Shown: piece by piece, positions 1 through 7,846 of the stretch
Numbering within the stretch: the stretch's first letter is position 1
Layout: each line of letters begins with the position of its first letter
Assembly: GCA_947307005.1 (NCBI GenBank)
Contig: CAMZHY010000049.1
Coordinates: forward strand, 1 to 13,038
Length of the DNA stretch: 13,038 nt
From: an uncultured Planctomycetaceae bacterium
GTDB lineage: Bacteria > Planctomycetota > Planctomycetia > Pirellulales > Thermoguttaceae
Direction of reading: 5' to 3'
Notes under the pieces: generated by a model
The model's input: only the letters and a program-made list of their open reading frames with translations
Databases searched by the model: none
Told to the model about the DNA's origin: nothing
Made by a program: the position numbers and the translations under genes

Positions 1-1811
1 TAGCGCATTTTACATATGACGACCTCTTGGAAACGCCTGAAATTGCGGGACCTGGCTTTATCAATCTTCGTGTAAAAACGTCGATCCTAGCCGAACTGGC
101 GCAGGCCGAAGCGGTAGACGAACGACTCGGCGTCGAAAAGGTCGCCAAACCGCGTAAAATCGTCTTGGATTATTCTGCGCCAAATGTCGCTAAACCGTTG
201 CACGTAGGTCATATACGTTCAACGATGATAGGAAACGCCCTCTCGCGTATTCTTCGTTTCCTTGGTCACAACGTTATTTCGGACAATCATCTCGGCGATT
301 GGGGTACGCAGTTCGGAATGATCTTTTATGGCTATCGCAATTTCCTAGATCGGCAAGCTTACGAAACGTCTCCGATTGACGAACTTGCGCGGCTTTATCG
401 TCTCACACGACAGCTGGTCGACTATTTTGCGGCAAAAAAGAGTCTTGGCGAACTTTCCGAACAGGTCGAGAGCGCTCGAAATGCGCTCGAAGTTCAGAAA
501 AAGGCTTGCGCTGACGCGAAGGCGGAAGGCGCGCCAAAAGAAGTTCTCAAGAAGGCGAACAAAGAGCTTGACCGTCTTTCTAAAGCGTTAGACTCCGCGA
601 TGGAGAATTACGAGAGTTCCAAAAGAAAAGTCGACGAAGTTGAAGGCGATTCCACGCTCGCCAAACTCGCCGAAGGACGCGAAAACATCGGTCAGGCGGT
701 GCTTCAAGAGACGTCGAAACTCCATCACGGCGATCCTGAGAATCGCGCCCTATGGCGGCAAATTATCCCTCTTTGCCAAAAGGAAGTCGATAAGATTTAT
801 TCGCGTCTCGACGTAAAATTCGACGTCGCGCTTGGCGAGAGTTTTTACAACAACCGTTTGCAACCCCTTGTCGAACGTCTCAAGGAACGAGGGATTGCCC
901 GCGAGACGGAAGGGGCGATCGGCATTTTTTTACCGGGACGCGAAGTTCCAATGCTGATTCAGAAGAGCGACGCCGGGTATCTTTATGCGACGACGGATCT
1001 GGCGACCCTCGAATATCGTCGCGACGTTTACCATCCGGACGCAATTCTCTACGTCGTCGACTTCCGACAGTCCAATCACTTCGAGCAGCTTTTTGAAGCG
1101 GCAAAATTCCTCGGAATGGAGAACGTTGAACTGTGTCACGTGAAGTTTGGAACAGTCTTAGGAGACGACGGCAAGCCTTTTAGAACCCGCATTGGCGACG
1201 CCGTAGGGCTTAAGTCTCTTCTTGACGAGGCGGAAAATCGCGCGTACGCGGTTGTTGTGGCGAATAACGCTTCTCGCGCGCCGGAAGATCGGTTTTCTGA
1301 AGAAGAAATGCGTGAAACAGCGCGGAGAGTCGGTATCGGAGCGCTTGTTTATGCAGACTTGTCTCAGAATCGCGATAGCGACTATGTTTTTAGTTTCGAC
1401 AAAATGCTCGCGATGAACGGCAACACCGCGACGTATATGCAGTACGCGTACGCCCGCGCTCTATCGATCTTTACGAAAGGCGACGTCGACGTTGAGGAAC
1501 TCCGGCGAGAATTTGCCGAGCATAAGCGAAATCTTATGCTCGAACAACCGGAAGAACGCGCGCTTGCCTTTGAACTTGTAGGTTTCCAATCGGCGCTGGA
1601 AAACGTGGTCCGCGATTATCGTCCAAACTTCCTTACCGCGTATCTTTACGAACTTGCCAACAAGTATTCTTCCTTCTTTGAGAAATGTCCCGTCTTGAAG
1701 GCGAGCGACGACGACGTTCGCGCCAGTCGTCTCTTCCTTTGCGACTTGACGGCCCGAACAATCGCCCAAGGACTGACGCTCCTCGGCATTCAGACCGTCG
1801 AAAGAATGTAA
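1..1811 (+). CDS. argS: Arginyl-tRNA synthetase, 5' end missing
   Basis: Class I aminoacyl-tRNA synthetase that charges tRNA-Arg in the cytoplasm. The frame is open to the left edge (first whole codon at base 3), so the TTG at 27 is not the true start; the in-frame residues before it lead into the PGFINL end of the N-terminal tRNA-recognition domain. Counting from base 27, the ATP-binding HVGH (HIGH-type) signature is at residues 59-62, preceded by SAPNVAKPL. The GKPFRTR segment near residue 382 stands where the KMSKS-like loop lies in ArgS. The TYMQYAYAR segment and the terminal LLGIQTVERM are typical of the C-terminal anticodon-binding domain. Odd feature: residues about 134-225 hold a charged, Lys/Glu/Ala-rich coiled coil, some 60-70 residues longer than the same region of E. 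coli ArgS. From memory, planctomycete ArgS proteins carry a similar insertion. The next gene starts 28 bases downstream and may be co-transcribed. Confidence 0.97.
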   Translation, partial: AHFTYDDLLETPEIAGPGFINLRVKTSILAELAQAEAVDERLGVEKVAKPRKIVLDYSAPNVAKPLHVGHIRSTMIGNALSRILRFLGHNVISDNHLGDWGTQFGMIFYGYRNFLDRQAYETSPIDELARLYRLTRQLVDYFAAKKSLGELSEQVESARNALEVQKKACADAKAEGAPKEVLKKANKELDRLSKALDSAMENYESSKRKVDEVEGDSTLAKLAEGRENIGQAVLQETSKLHHGDPENRALWRQIIPLCQKEVDKIYSRLDVKFDVALGESFYNNRLQPLVERLKERGIARETEGAIGIFLPGREVPMLIQKSDAGYLYATTDLATLEYRRDVYHPDAILYVVDFRQSNHFEQLFEAAKFLGMENVELCHVKFGTVLGDDGKPFRTRIGDAVGLKSLLDEAENRAYAVVVANNASRAPEDRFSEEEMRETARRVGIGALVYADLSQNRDSDYVFSFDKMLAMNGNTATYMQYAYARALSIFTKGDVDVEELRREFAEHKRNLMLEQPEERALAFELVGFQSALENVVRDYRPNFLTAYLYELANKYSSFFEKCPVLKASDDDVRASRLFLCDLTARTIAQGLTLLGIQTVERM

Positions 1812-1839
1812 ATCGCAACCTTTTGGTGTGGTAAACGTC

Positions 1840-2985
1840 ATGAAACGATTCATTTCATTATCGGCGATTTTCGTCGTCGCATTTGCTTTCGTTGCGATGA
1901 GTTCGTCTCTTCGCGCTCAGGAACCCGTTGAAGTGGAACCGACGGTAGAAGACGGTTTCGCATGGTACGACGCCACGCAGTGGCCCGTCGAAAACAAATG
2001 CTGGAACGATGTCGACCGTTACTTTGCGCGATTTCCAGCGCGAGCGAAGGGCAAAGTTACCGACTCCGTTTGGAACCTCTCGCAACACTCCGCGGGAGAA
2101 GTTGTTCGTTTTCGAACCGATTCCGATCAAATTAAAGTTCGCTACACCCTTTTGAACGCGAGCGTCGCGATGTCCCACATGCCGGCGACCGGCGTTTCCG
2201 GACTCGACCTCTATGCGTTCGACGAAGAAACGAAGACTTGGCGTTGGGCCGCCGTAACTCAGCCGACGAAGAAAACGGAAGAAAAGACTTGGATTTCCGG
2301 CATGGAGAAGAAAGAGCGCGAATACATGGCGTATCTGCCTCTTTATAACGGAATTGACGCGCTTTCCATCGGCGTTCCCGAGGGCGCTTCCTTCACGGCG
2401 CTTTCTCCTCGTTCGGATAAGCCGATCGTGTATTACGGCACGTCGATCGCTCACGGCGGCTGCGCGTCGCGTCCTGGAAACGCGTATACCGCAATGCTCG
2501 GCCGTCGTCTCGATATTCCCGTGGTCAACCTTGGCTTTTCCGGCAGCGCTCGTATGGAAATGGAGATCGCCGAACTTCTGTGCGAAATCGACGCGGAAAT
2601 TTACGTCCTTGACGCGGGTCCGAACATGACGTCCCAATGGATTGACGAGCGTATGATTCCGTTCGTCAAAAAGCTTCGCGAAGCGCGTCCGAACGTTCCC
2701 ATTCTCATCGTCGAAGATCGTTGGTTCTCCAACGAATGGATTTTGCCTGAACGTCATAATACCGGCGTCAATAATCACGCTTCGGAAAAACGCGCGTTTG
2801 AGGAGCTCCAAAAAGAGTTTGACGAACTGTATTATCTTTCCGGCGAGACGCTCTTAGGCGAGGATTTGGACAACGACGGAACGGTCGACGGGTCTCATCC
2901 GAACGATCTCGGCATGTACCGTCAGGCGAACGCGCTTGAAGCGGCGATTCGTCCGATTCTTGAGAAAATTCGCGCCGCGAAGTGA
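1840..2985 (+). CDS. Secreted SGNH/GDSL-type hydrolase (GxDLY N-terminal domain)
   Basis: Probable exported esterase or acylhydrolase of 381 residues. I chose the ATG at 1840 over the in-frame GTG at 1828 because it begins a clean signal peptide: MKRF, a hydrophobic core, then a cleavage-like LRAQ near residue 23. An N-terminal beta-sandwich-like region carries SGLDLY at about 120-125, matching the GxDLY domain found before this lipase family. The catalytic domain has YYGTSIAHGG with the nucleophile Ser202, block II glycines at 232 and 235 (NLGFSGS), GPN with Asn262 as the block III residue, and DGSHPND with Asp350 and His353. All expected catalytic residues are present. Family members are thought to remove acyl groups from carbohydrates, but the substrate cannot be read from the sequence. 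No clear Shine-Dalgarno site is visible, and the gene lies 28 bases after argS. Confidence 0.9.
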   Translation: MKRFISLSAIFVVAFAFVAMSSSLRAQEPVEVEPTVEDGFAWYDATQWPVENKCWNDVDRYFARFPARAKGKVTDSVWNLSQHSAGEVVRFRTDSDQIKVRYTLLNASVAMSHMPATGVSGLDLYAFDEETKTWRWAAVTQPTKKTEEKTWISGMEKKEREYMAYLPLYNGIDALSIGVPEGASFTALSPRSDKPIVYYGTSIAHGGCASRPGNAYTAMLGRRLDIPVVNLGFSGSARMEMEIAELLCEIDAEIYVLDAGPNMTSQWIDERMIPFVKKLREARPNVPILIVEDRWFSNEWILPERHNTGVNNHASEKRAFEELQKEFDELYYLSGETLLGEDLDNDGTVDGSHPNDLGMYRQANALEAAIRPILEKIRAAK

Positions 2986-3019
2986 CGTTTTCGACGCTTT
3001 GCGCAATCGTATTTTTGCG

Positions 3020-3045
3020 ACGGTCGCCGCGACGTCGGCGACCGT
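3020..3045 (+). other. Strong intergenic hairpin without a U-tract
   Basis: Perfect 10-bp inverted repeat, ACGGTCGCCG (3020-3029) and CGGCGACCGT (3036-3045), with a 6-base loop, between the SGNH hydrolase and the EEP gene. It is followed by TTATGA rather than a run of T, so it is not a standard intrinsic terminator. It may be a U-less terminator, an mRNA-stabilising 3' end or a processing site. Confidence 0.5.
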
Positions 3046-3078
3046 TATGACGAACGACGTTCTTGGAAAGGCATGGAT

Positions 3079-3975
3079 ATGAAACTATTTAAATTTTCCG
3101 TTTTAGTCGCGCTAACCCTTGGTCTTGTCGCGTCGTTTATTTCTCCCGCGAAAGCGACTGCCGCAGATGACGGTCAGTTCAGAGTGATGTCCTTCAACAT
3201 GCGTCTTGCGACGACCGCCGACGGCGACAACGCATGGGATTTCCGTAAGGAGACGTTTGTTGAAGTCGTCAAGGAAAACGATCCGTTGCTTCTTGGCGTC
3301 CAGGAGGCTCTTTGGAGTCAGATGGAATACCTCGACGGCGCGCTCGACGGTTACAAGTGGGTTGGCGTCGGTCGCGACGACGGGGAAAAGAAGGGCGAGT
3401 TCATGTCGATCTTCTATAAGGAAGACGCGGTTGAACTTCTCGACTCCGGCACCTTCTGGCTTAGCCCAACCCCGGATGTTCCCGGCAAGGGATGGGACGC
3501 CGCTTGCTGCCGCACCGTAACGTGGTGCAAGTTCCGTTGCAAGAAGTCGGGCAAGGAGTTTGTTTATGCGAACACGCACCTTGACCATGTCGGAACAATC
3601 GCGCGTAAGAAGGGCGCTCAGCTCGTTCTTGAACGTTCGTGGGAACTTACGAATCACGGAGAACTCCCGTTCTTTGTTTCCGGCGACTTTAACGTGACGA
3701 GCGAGTCTGAAGCCTATAAGACGATCACGGGCGGTACGGACGATATTCCGGGACTGATCGACACGAATATGGTCGCGAAGGAGCGCGATATCGCGCAGCC
3801 CTATACGTTCCATAACTGGGGACGCGTTCCAGCCGACAAGGGAGCGATCATCGACTTTATCTTCGTTAACGACAAGGTGAACGTTGAAAAGTTTAAGATC
3901 AACCCCGTTAAGCACTCCAACGGACGTTTCGCGAGCGACCATGTTTCCGTCGTCGCGACGCTTTCTTTTAAGTGA
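3079..3975 (+). CDS. Secreted endonuclease/exonuclease/phosphatase-family protein
   Basis: Metal-dependent phosphodiesterase or phosphatase fold of 298 residues. The ATG at 3079 is preferred to that at 3073 because GGAAAGG (3065-3071) lies 7 bases before it but only 1 base before the other; MKLFKF then opens a signal peptide ending near AKATA (about residue 29). All hallmark EEP motifs are visible: SFNMR (38-42, metal-site Asn40), VQEA with Glu76, NTHLDH with His167, GDFN with Asp203 and Asn205, IDFIF with Asp259, and SDH with Asp287 and His288, the general-base pair. The FWLSPTP and GWDAACCRT segments are typical of a secreted bacterial subgroup usually annotated only as metal-dependent hydrolases. 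The site looks catalytically intact; the substrate (nucleic acid, phospholipid or sugar phosphate) is unknown. The next gene starts 31 bases later and may share the transcript. Confidence 0.92.
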   Translation: MKLFKFSVLVALTLGLVASFISPAKATAADDGQFRVMSFNMRLATTADGDNAWDFRKETFVEVVKENDPLLLGVQEALWSQMEYLDGALDGYKWVGVGRDDGEKKGEFMSIFYKEDAVELLDSGTFWLSPTPDVPGKGWDAACCRTVTWCKFRCKKSGKEFVYANTHLDHVGTIARKKGAQLVLERSWELTNHGELPFFVSGDFNVTSESEAYKTITGGTDDIPGLIDTNMVAKERDIAQPYTFHNWGRVPADKGAIIDFIFVNDKVNVEKFKINPVKHSNGRFASDHVSVVATLSFK

Positions 3976-4006
3976 TTCTCGTCGAAATAGTCCGTCGAGG
4001 ACGTTT

Positions 4007-4894
4007 ATGAACACGCTTCTTTTTGCGTCTTTGTCGAGCGGCGCCGCTTCCATGCTTGTTTTCTGCTTGGGGGCGTGCGCCGCTGCGTTTGCAAATTACT
4101 GCGTCGACGTTTTCGGCTGGACGCGCCGTTATCGTTCGCCTTGGCGGCGTTTTCCGCGAGCGTATCAAAGCGAGTCGCCCGTTCGATCTTGGGCGACTCG
4201 CATCCCCGTTTTGGGATGGCTTTTTCTTGCAAAGCTTGCCTTTCGTTTCGGCGGTAAATCGACTTCCGCGCCCGGCTGGGAATCGAAGACCTTTTGGATT
4301 CGACCTTTTCTCACAGAGATTTTTTTCGCCGCGTTCGTGACGTGGCGATTTCTGAGTCTCGGCGACGTAGGGTGGCGCAATTCTTTTGACGTGTGGAGTT
4401 CGTGGTTTGTCGAGTTTGTCTTCTTTTGGATTTTGCTTTGCGCTTCCTACGTAGATTTTGACGACTACATCATACCCGACGCGACGACAATTCCCGGCGC
4501 GATTTTGGGACTTGCGTTCTCGTTTGCAGCTTATCGCAATCTGATTCTTTCTCCTACGAACTTTCCTCTCGATTTCGGCGGCGAGTCTTTTACGCCTTCA
4601 ATTTGCGAGTGGTTTTACTTAAGGTCGTTGGAAAAAGGGCGCGCCTTTGACTCGTCTTGGCGTTGGACTTTGCGTTTTTTCACTATGCGCGTCAATCTGG
4701 ACTTTATGGTCTTTTGCGCTTTTGGATCGCCGATTTTATCCGCGTTTCGGATTGAAAAGAGCAACCGCAATATTTTTGCGTCGATTGCGTCGATCGTCGT
4801 TGACTCCCGTCGTTTGCGTAATCTGGTTTGTTGGACTTGTCGTTCTCTATTTTACGACGGTCAAGTTCAATTCTTTCAATCCAGGCGAGGTTAG
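4007..4894 (+). CDS. Prepilin peptidase, N-terminal fragment as read
   Basis: Literal reading of the first half of the disrupted gene, starting at ATG 4007 with GAGG six bases upstream. Up to about residue 208 it looks authentic: a TM1 segment, the RSPW and RIPVLGW loop, WIRPFLTEIFFAAF, and the first active-site Asp in VDFDDYIIPDATTIPG. Beyond about base 4640 this frame becomes polar and unlike the family (for example IEKSNRN), while the overlapping frame continues the homology. The product as read would lack the GxGD Asp and the later membrane helices, so it would be inactive alone. Confidence 0.5.
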   Translation: MNTLLFASLSSGAASMLVFCLGACAAAFANYCVDVFGWTRRYRSPWRRFPRAYQSESPVRSWATRIPVLGWLFLAKLAFRFGGKSTSAPGWESKTFWIRPFLTEIFFAAFVTWRFLSLGDVGWRNSFDVWSSWFVEFVFFWILLCASYVDFDDYIIPDATTIPGAILGLAFSFAAYRNLILSPTNFPLDFGGESFTPSICEWFYLRSLEKGRAFDSSWRWTLRFFTMRVNLDFMVFCAFGSPILSAFRIEKSNRNIFASIASIVVDSRRLRNLVCWTCRSLFYDGQVQFFQSRRG

Positions 4895-5339
4895 CGCTCC
4901 CTCTCGGATCGACTGTCTTGTTTATTCTTTTCTCGGGCTTTTCGTCGGCGTCGCGCTTGTCTGGGCGGTTCGTATTATTGGCGGCGCGTCTCTTGGCGTC
5001 GAAGCGATGGGATTTGGCGACGTCGTTTTTTCAGGCGTAATAGGAGCGTTCATCGGTTGGCAGGGCGCGGTGGTCGTCTTCTTTACGGCTCCCTTCTTTG
5101 GGCTTATCTTTGGTTTCTTAAGACGTTTTTTTGAACGCGCTCCGCAGATTCCGTACGGACCTTTCTTGGCGTTGGCGACCTGCGTTTACGTCGTTTTTCG
5201 CTCGCGGTTCAACGAGGCGATGGCTCCTTGGTTTGACGATCCCGTTTTCATCTTGATTTTAGGGGGCGTCGGCTTCTTTCTTCTGGGGGTTCTTCTTCTT
5301 GCGCTACGTTGCGTAAAAGCGCTTTTGCGCAGTCGTTAA
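4647..5339 (+). CDS. Prepilin peptidase, C-terminal fragment as read
   Basis: Second half of the disrupted gene in frame 3. This frame is open from 4623, just after an in-frame TAA at 4620-4622, and its first possible start is TTG 4647, with no convincing ribosome site. It encodes several hydrophobic helices, the family block LWSFALLDRRFYPRFGLK, the catalytic MGFGDVVFSGVIGAFIGW and IPYGPFLALA. Independent translation seems unlikely; it is better read as a continuation of the upstream half. Confidence 0.5.
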   Translation: MTRLGVGLCVFSLCASIWTLWSFALLDRRFYPRFGLKRATAIFLRRLRRSSLTPVVCVIWFVGLVVLYFTTVKFNSFNPGEVSAPSRIDCLVYSFLGLFVGVALVWAVRIIGGASLGVEAMGFGDVVFSGVIGAFIGWQGAVVVFFTAPFFGLIFGFLRRFFERAPQIPYGPFLALATCVYVVFRSRFNEAMAPWFDDPVFILILGGVGFFLLGVLLLALRCVKALLRSR

Positions 5340-5370
5340 GAACGAATCCGACTTTTTTTTCAGTTTTTTT
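5331..5370 (+). terminator. Possible weak intrinsic terminator after the prepilin peptidase
   Basis: AGTCG (5331-5335) can pair with CGACT (5349-5353), directly followed by a run of eight T (5353-5360) and, after CAG, a second run of seven T (5364-5370). The stem is short and overlaps the stop codon, so the T-runs are the main evidence. Confidence 0.35.
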
Positions 5371-5459
5371 GATCTATCTTCAAACGTCTGGAATTTGTAG
5401 AATCCCGTAGCGTTCCCACGCGCATAGACGGAGCTATAAGTACGGGAAATTGACGTTGA

Positions 5460-6410
5460 ATGATCGGTCGTGTCGAGAAAAGACTTTCACGCGCGCTTTT
5501 AAAAGCGGCGCTGTTTTTACTCCTAGGGAGCGTCGCGCTTTCTGGATGTCGGAACGCGCCGTTTTATCGCATGACGAGCAAAGCGTCGCAGAGTCTTCCG
5601 CTACGTCGGGAAGGGATTGTTGCGTTTGAACGCGGCGATTTGGATCTTGCCGAGGCGCGATTTGAGGAAGCGCTTAAACTCAACGATTCCGACGTCGAAA
5701 CGAATCGGTACTACGGCGAAACGCTTTGGTTACGCGGTAAACGGATTGAAGCGATGAAGGTTCTTCGCGGCGCCGCGGGGAAACACGGGGCGGTTGACGC
5801 GGAGACGTCGCTGTACCTTTCCCTTGGCGAAAAATCGCTAGAACTTGAAGACTTCGAAGAGGCTTCGGTTTGGGCGAACAAGGTTGTTGATATTTCACCG
5901 AAGAGCGTTGAAGGCTGGGAACTCTGCGGCAAAGTCAATCGGGCGCTTGGGAATAAGGAACAGGCTCTTTTGGATTTTCAGCGCGCAGCCCATTTTTCAA
6001 CCGACGATCGACGGCTTCTCTTTCAGATTGCGACGCTCCAGAACGAGTTGGGAGATTACGATTCCAGTCTGGCGACGTGGCAGTGTCTTGAACGTTTATA
6101 TCCGACGAATCACGAACCGGCGTCCGTTTTTGCAGGGAAGGGCGAGGCTTACGTTGGTCTAGGCCTATACGCCGACGCTACCTCCGCATACGAAGTCGCC
6201 GTCCGTTATGAGCCGACCGAACCAATTTATCGCGCTAGACTTGCAGAGACGTCTTTCTTTCAGGGACGTTATGACGAGGCGCTGGCCGCGCTTGACGCGG
6301 GAGGGGAAGGATTCGCCGACAATCCTGAATTTCAGCGCGTTCGCCGACGCGTGACCGAGCGGGTCGAATCTGTCGCGCGATCGAACGAGGGAGTCGGCGT
6401 TCTTCACTGA
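5460..6410 (+). CDS. TPR-repeat lipoprotein
   Basis: Protein of 316 residues with a type II signal peptide: basic residues (KR, SR), a leucine-rich core, then the lipobox ALSGC with Cys30 as the lipidation site. From about residue 46 to 300 it is built of about six or seven tetratricopeptide-like helix pairs, seen as recurring patterns such as G-D-L-x-x-A-x-x-x-F-E-x-A-L, GNKEQALLDFQRA, GLYADATSAYEVA and GRYDEALAALD. TPR superhelices hold protein partners, so a role in assembly or scaffolding at the envelope is likely, but no specific partner is evident. It follows the prepilin peptidase by 120 bases that include T-runs and a TATAAG at 5435-5440, so it may have its own promoter. A pilus-assembly role (PilF-like) is possible from the neighbour but unproven. 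The ribosome site is weak. Confidence 0.85.
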   Translation: MIGRVEKRLSRALLKAALFLLLGSVALSGCRNAPFYRMTSKASQSLPLRREGIVAFERGDLDLAEARFEEALKLNDSDVETNRYYGETLWLRGKRIEAMKVLRGAAGKHGAVDAETSLYLSLGEKSLELEDFEEASVWANKVVDISPKSVEGWELCGKVNRALGNKEQALLDFQRAAHFSTDDRRLLFQIATLQNELGDYDSSLATWQCLERLYPTNHEPASVFAGKGEAYVGLGLYADATSAYEVAVRYEPTEPIYRARLAETSFFQGRYDEALAALDAGGEGFADNPEFQRVRRRVTERVESVARSNEGVGVLH

Positions 6411-6596
6411 AGTTTGGCGAGACTTAAACGTCCGACGGTATTTTCTATTTATTACGGTTGTTTTTACGCCGATATTTCTATTCTTTTTCCAGTCGCTCTT
6501 GAAAACGCTCTTAGGGTCTGGTTTAATTAAGGCGTGTGGTTTCGTAGTTCGTCCCTTTCGGGAACGCGTTAAGAATCCGCGATTTAACTTTAGGCG

Positions 6597-6602
6597 TATA
6601 AT
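6597..6602 (+). promoter_or_regulatory. Candidate -10 box for the VCBS gene
   Basis: A perfect TATAAT (6597-6602) lies 29 bases before the ATG at 6632, in a roughly 220-base AT-richer gap after the TPR gene. No good -35 hexamer is seen 16-18 bases upstream, so this is tentative and could need an activator or a different sigma factor. Confidence 0.35.
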
Positions 6603-6631
6603 GTTTTCCATTGTCAATTATGGAGTCCGAA

Positions 6632-7831
6632 ATGTATAAGGCGGTTTTACGATTGAGTTGCGCCGTTCTGACCTTGTGCGCCGCTTCAATGGCGCTCGCC
6701 GACGAAGCGAATCAGAAGAAAGATCCCGAATGGCAGAAGATTGTCATAACGACGAAATTCCGTAGCGAAGGCGCCGCGTTTGGCGACTTTAATAAGGACG
6801 GCGTTATGGACGTCGTTTCGGGACATATCTGGTATGAAGGTCCCGATTTCAAGACGGAACACAAGTTTATGGAGGCCGACGACACTTACGATCCCGAAGG
6901 CTATACGAACTCTTTCGTCAATTTTACCGACGATATCAACGGCGACGGTTGGACTGATATCATTATCTGTCCTCACCCGGGAACCGACGGTTCGTGGTAT
7001 GAGAATCCGAAGGGCGGCGACGGTCTTTGGAAACAACGCGAGTCGACGATCCAACTTGGCAACGAGTCGCAGGCGTGGGCTGATATCGACAAGGACGGCA
7101 AAAACGAGCTTCTTTTCAACCGCGACAACTGGTATGGCTTCGCTAAACCGAAGGCGGACGAGCCTTGGGAATTTATTGCGATTTCTAACGAAAACCCGAA
7201 ATACCAGCGTTATTTCCATGGCAACGGCTATGGAGACATTAATGGCGACGGTCGCGTCGATTTATTGGAAATGGACGGATGGTGGGAACAACCCGAGAAC
7301 ATCGCCGACGTTCCGTGGAAGTTCCATGAATTCAAATTCGCCGACGCCGCGTCGAATATCCTCGTCGCCGATTTCAACGGCGACGGTCTCAACGACGTTT
7401 TTACGGCGTGGCACTGCCATCTTTACGGACTTCTGTGCTGGATTCAGAAACGTTCCGCCGACGGCGCGATTGATTTCGATCCGGTTTGGTTAATTCCGTC
7501 TGAGCCCGGCGACGACTTTTCTCCCAAAGTTAGTCAGCTTCATTCGATGGCTCTCGCCGACCTCAACGGCGACGGCGTTGTCGACGTCGTCACGGGCAAG
7601 CGATGGTGGGCGCATGGATCGAAGGGCGACGTCGACGCAAACGCGCCCGCGTACCTCATGTGGTGGGAAACGAAGCGCGGCGATAACGGTAGCGTTTCCT
7701 TTGAACCGCATATTATCGACGACGCGTCCGGCGTCGGCACGCAGGTCGTCGCTCAAGATATTAACGGCGACGACGTTCCCGATATTATCGTTGGCAATAA
7801 ACGCGGTTGCTTCCTCCACTTGAGTAAATGA
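6632..7831 (+). CDS. Secreted FG-GAP/VCBS-repeat beta-propeller protein
   Basis: Exported protein of 399 residues. The ATG at 6632 is chosen because GGAG (6622-6625) sits 6 bases upstream and it begins a good signal peptide cleaved after SMALA (about residue 21); ATG 6620 and TTG 6611 lack a ribosome site. Seven calcium-loop motifs of the D-x-[ND]-x-D-G type follow at roughly regular spacing: DFNKDGVMD (from residue 52), DINGDGWTD, DIDKDGKNE, DINGDGRVD, DFNGDGLND, DLNGDGVVD and DINGDDVPD (from 376). Seven motifs fit a seven-bladed propeller like that of integrin alpha subunits. Tryptophan-rich stretches (IWYEG, DGWWEQP, KRWWAHG, LMWWE) follow several motifs and could form a ligand face. Such proteins are widespread in planctomycetes, generally without known function. 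The symporter starts 92 bases downstream, so co-expression is possible. Confidence 0.9.
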   Translation: MYKAVLRLSCAVLTLCAASMALADEANQKKDPEWQKIVITTKFRSEGAAFGDFNKDGVMDVVSGHIWYEGPDFKTEHKFMEADDTYDPEGYTNSFVNFTDDINGDGWTDIIICPHPGTDGSWYENPKGGDGLWKQRESTIQLGNESQAWADIDKDGKNELLFNRDNWYGFAKPKADEPWEFIAISNENPKYQRYFHGNGYGDINGDGRVDLLEMDGWWEQPENIADVPWKFHEFKFADAASNILVADFNGDGLNDVFTAWHCHLYGLLCWIQKRSADGAIDFDPVWLIPSEPGDDFSPKVSQLHSMALADLNGDGVVDVVTGKRWWAHGSKGDVDANAPAYLMWWETKRGDNGSVSFEPHIIDDASGVGTQVVAQDINGDDVPDIIVGNKRGCFLHLSK

Positions 7832-7846
7832 CATTTTAGTTCGAAG

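Larger units (their letters stand above)
4007..5339 (+). pseudogene. Prepilin peptidase (A24 family), frame-disrupted
   Basis: Inner-membrane aspartic protease that cleaves (and in many homologues N-methylates) type IV prepilin-like proteins. The coding potential starts at ATG 4007, with GAGG at 3997-4000 six bases upstream, and passes from frame 2 into frame 3 between about 4620 and 4660. Frame 2 carries TM1, RSPW, RIPVLGW, WIRPFLTEI and the first catalytic Asp (VDFDDYIIPD, Asp150). Frame 3 carries WSFALLDRRFYPRFGLKRA, the second catalytic Asp in MGFGDV (codon 5019-5021) and IPYGPFLALA. Both halves are needed for activity. An A5G3 run at 4632-4639 is the likeliest indel site: one extra base there would explain the shift and give a continuous protein of about 443 residues. 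The N-terminal part lacks the CxxC zinc pairs of PilD-type enzymes. Whether this is a real mutation or a sequencing error cannot be decided here. Confidence 0.8.

Noticed and set aside
1858..2811. Minus-strand open frame of 317 codons opposite the SGNH hydrolase
   Set aside because: No family motifs, signal peptide or ribosome site; it is an antisense shadow caused by the codon bias, and the plus-strand gene has full catalytic motifs.
3112..4053. Minus-strand open frame of 313 codons opposite the EEP gene
   Set aside because: Same reasoning: composition is Arg/Val/Asp-rich without domain character, and the plus strand encodes a complete EEP protein.
4631..4639. Programmed ribosomal frameshifting at GAAAAAGGG in the prepilin peptidase gene
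   Set aside because: A-runs typically promote -1 slippage, but this gene needs a +1 (or -2) shift; no stimulatory structure was evident, so an indel is simpler.
5315..5326. Palindrome AAAAGCGCTTTT at the end of the prepilin peptidase gene as an operator
   Set aside because: It lies in coding sequence near the stop; more likely codon-derived or part of the weak terminator region.
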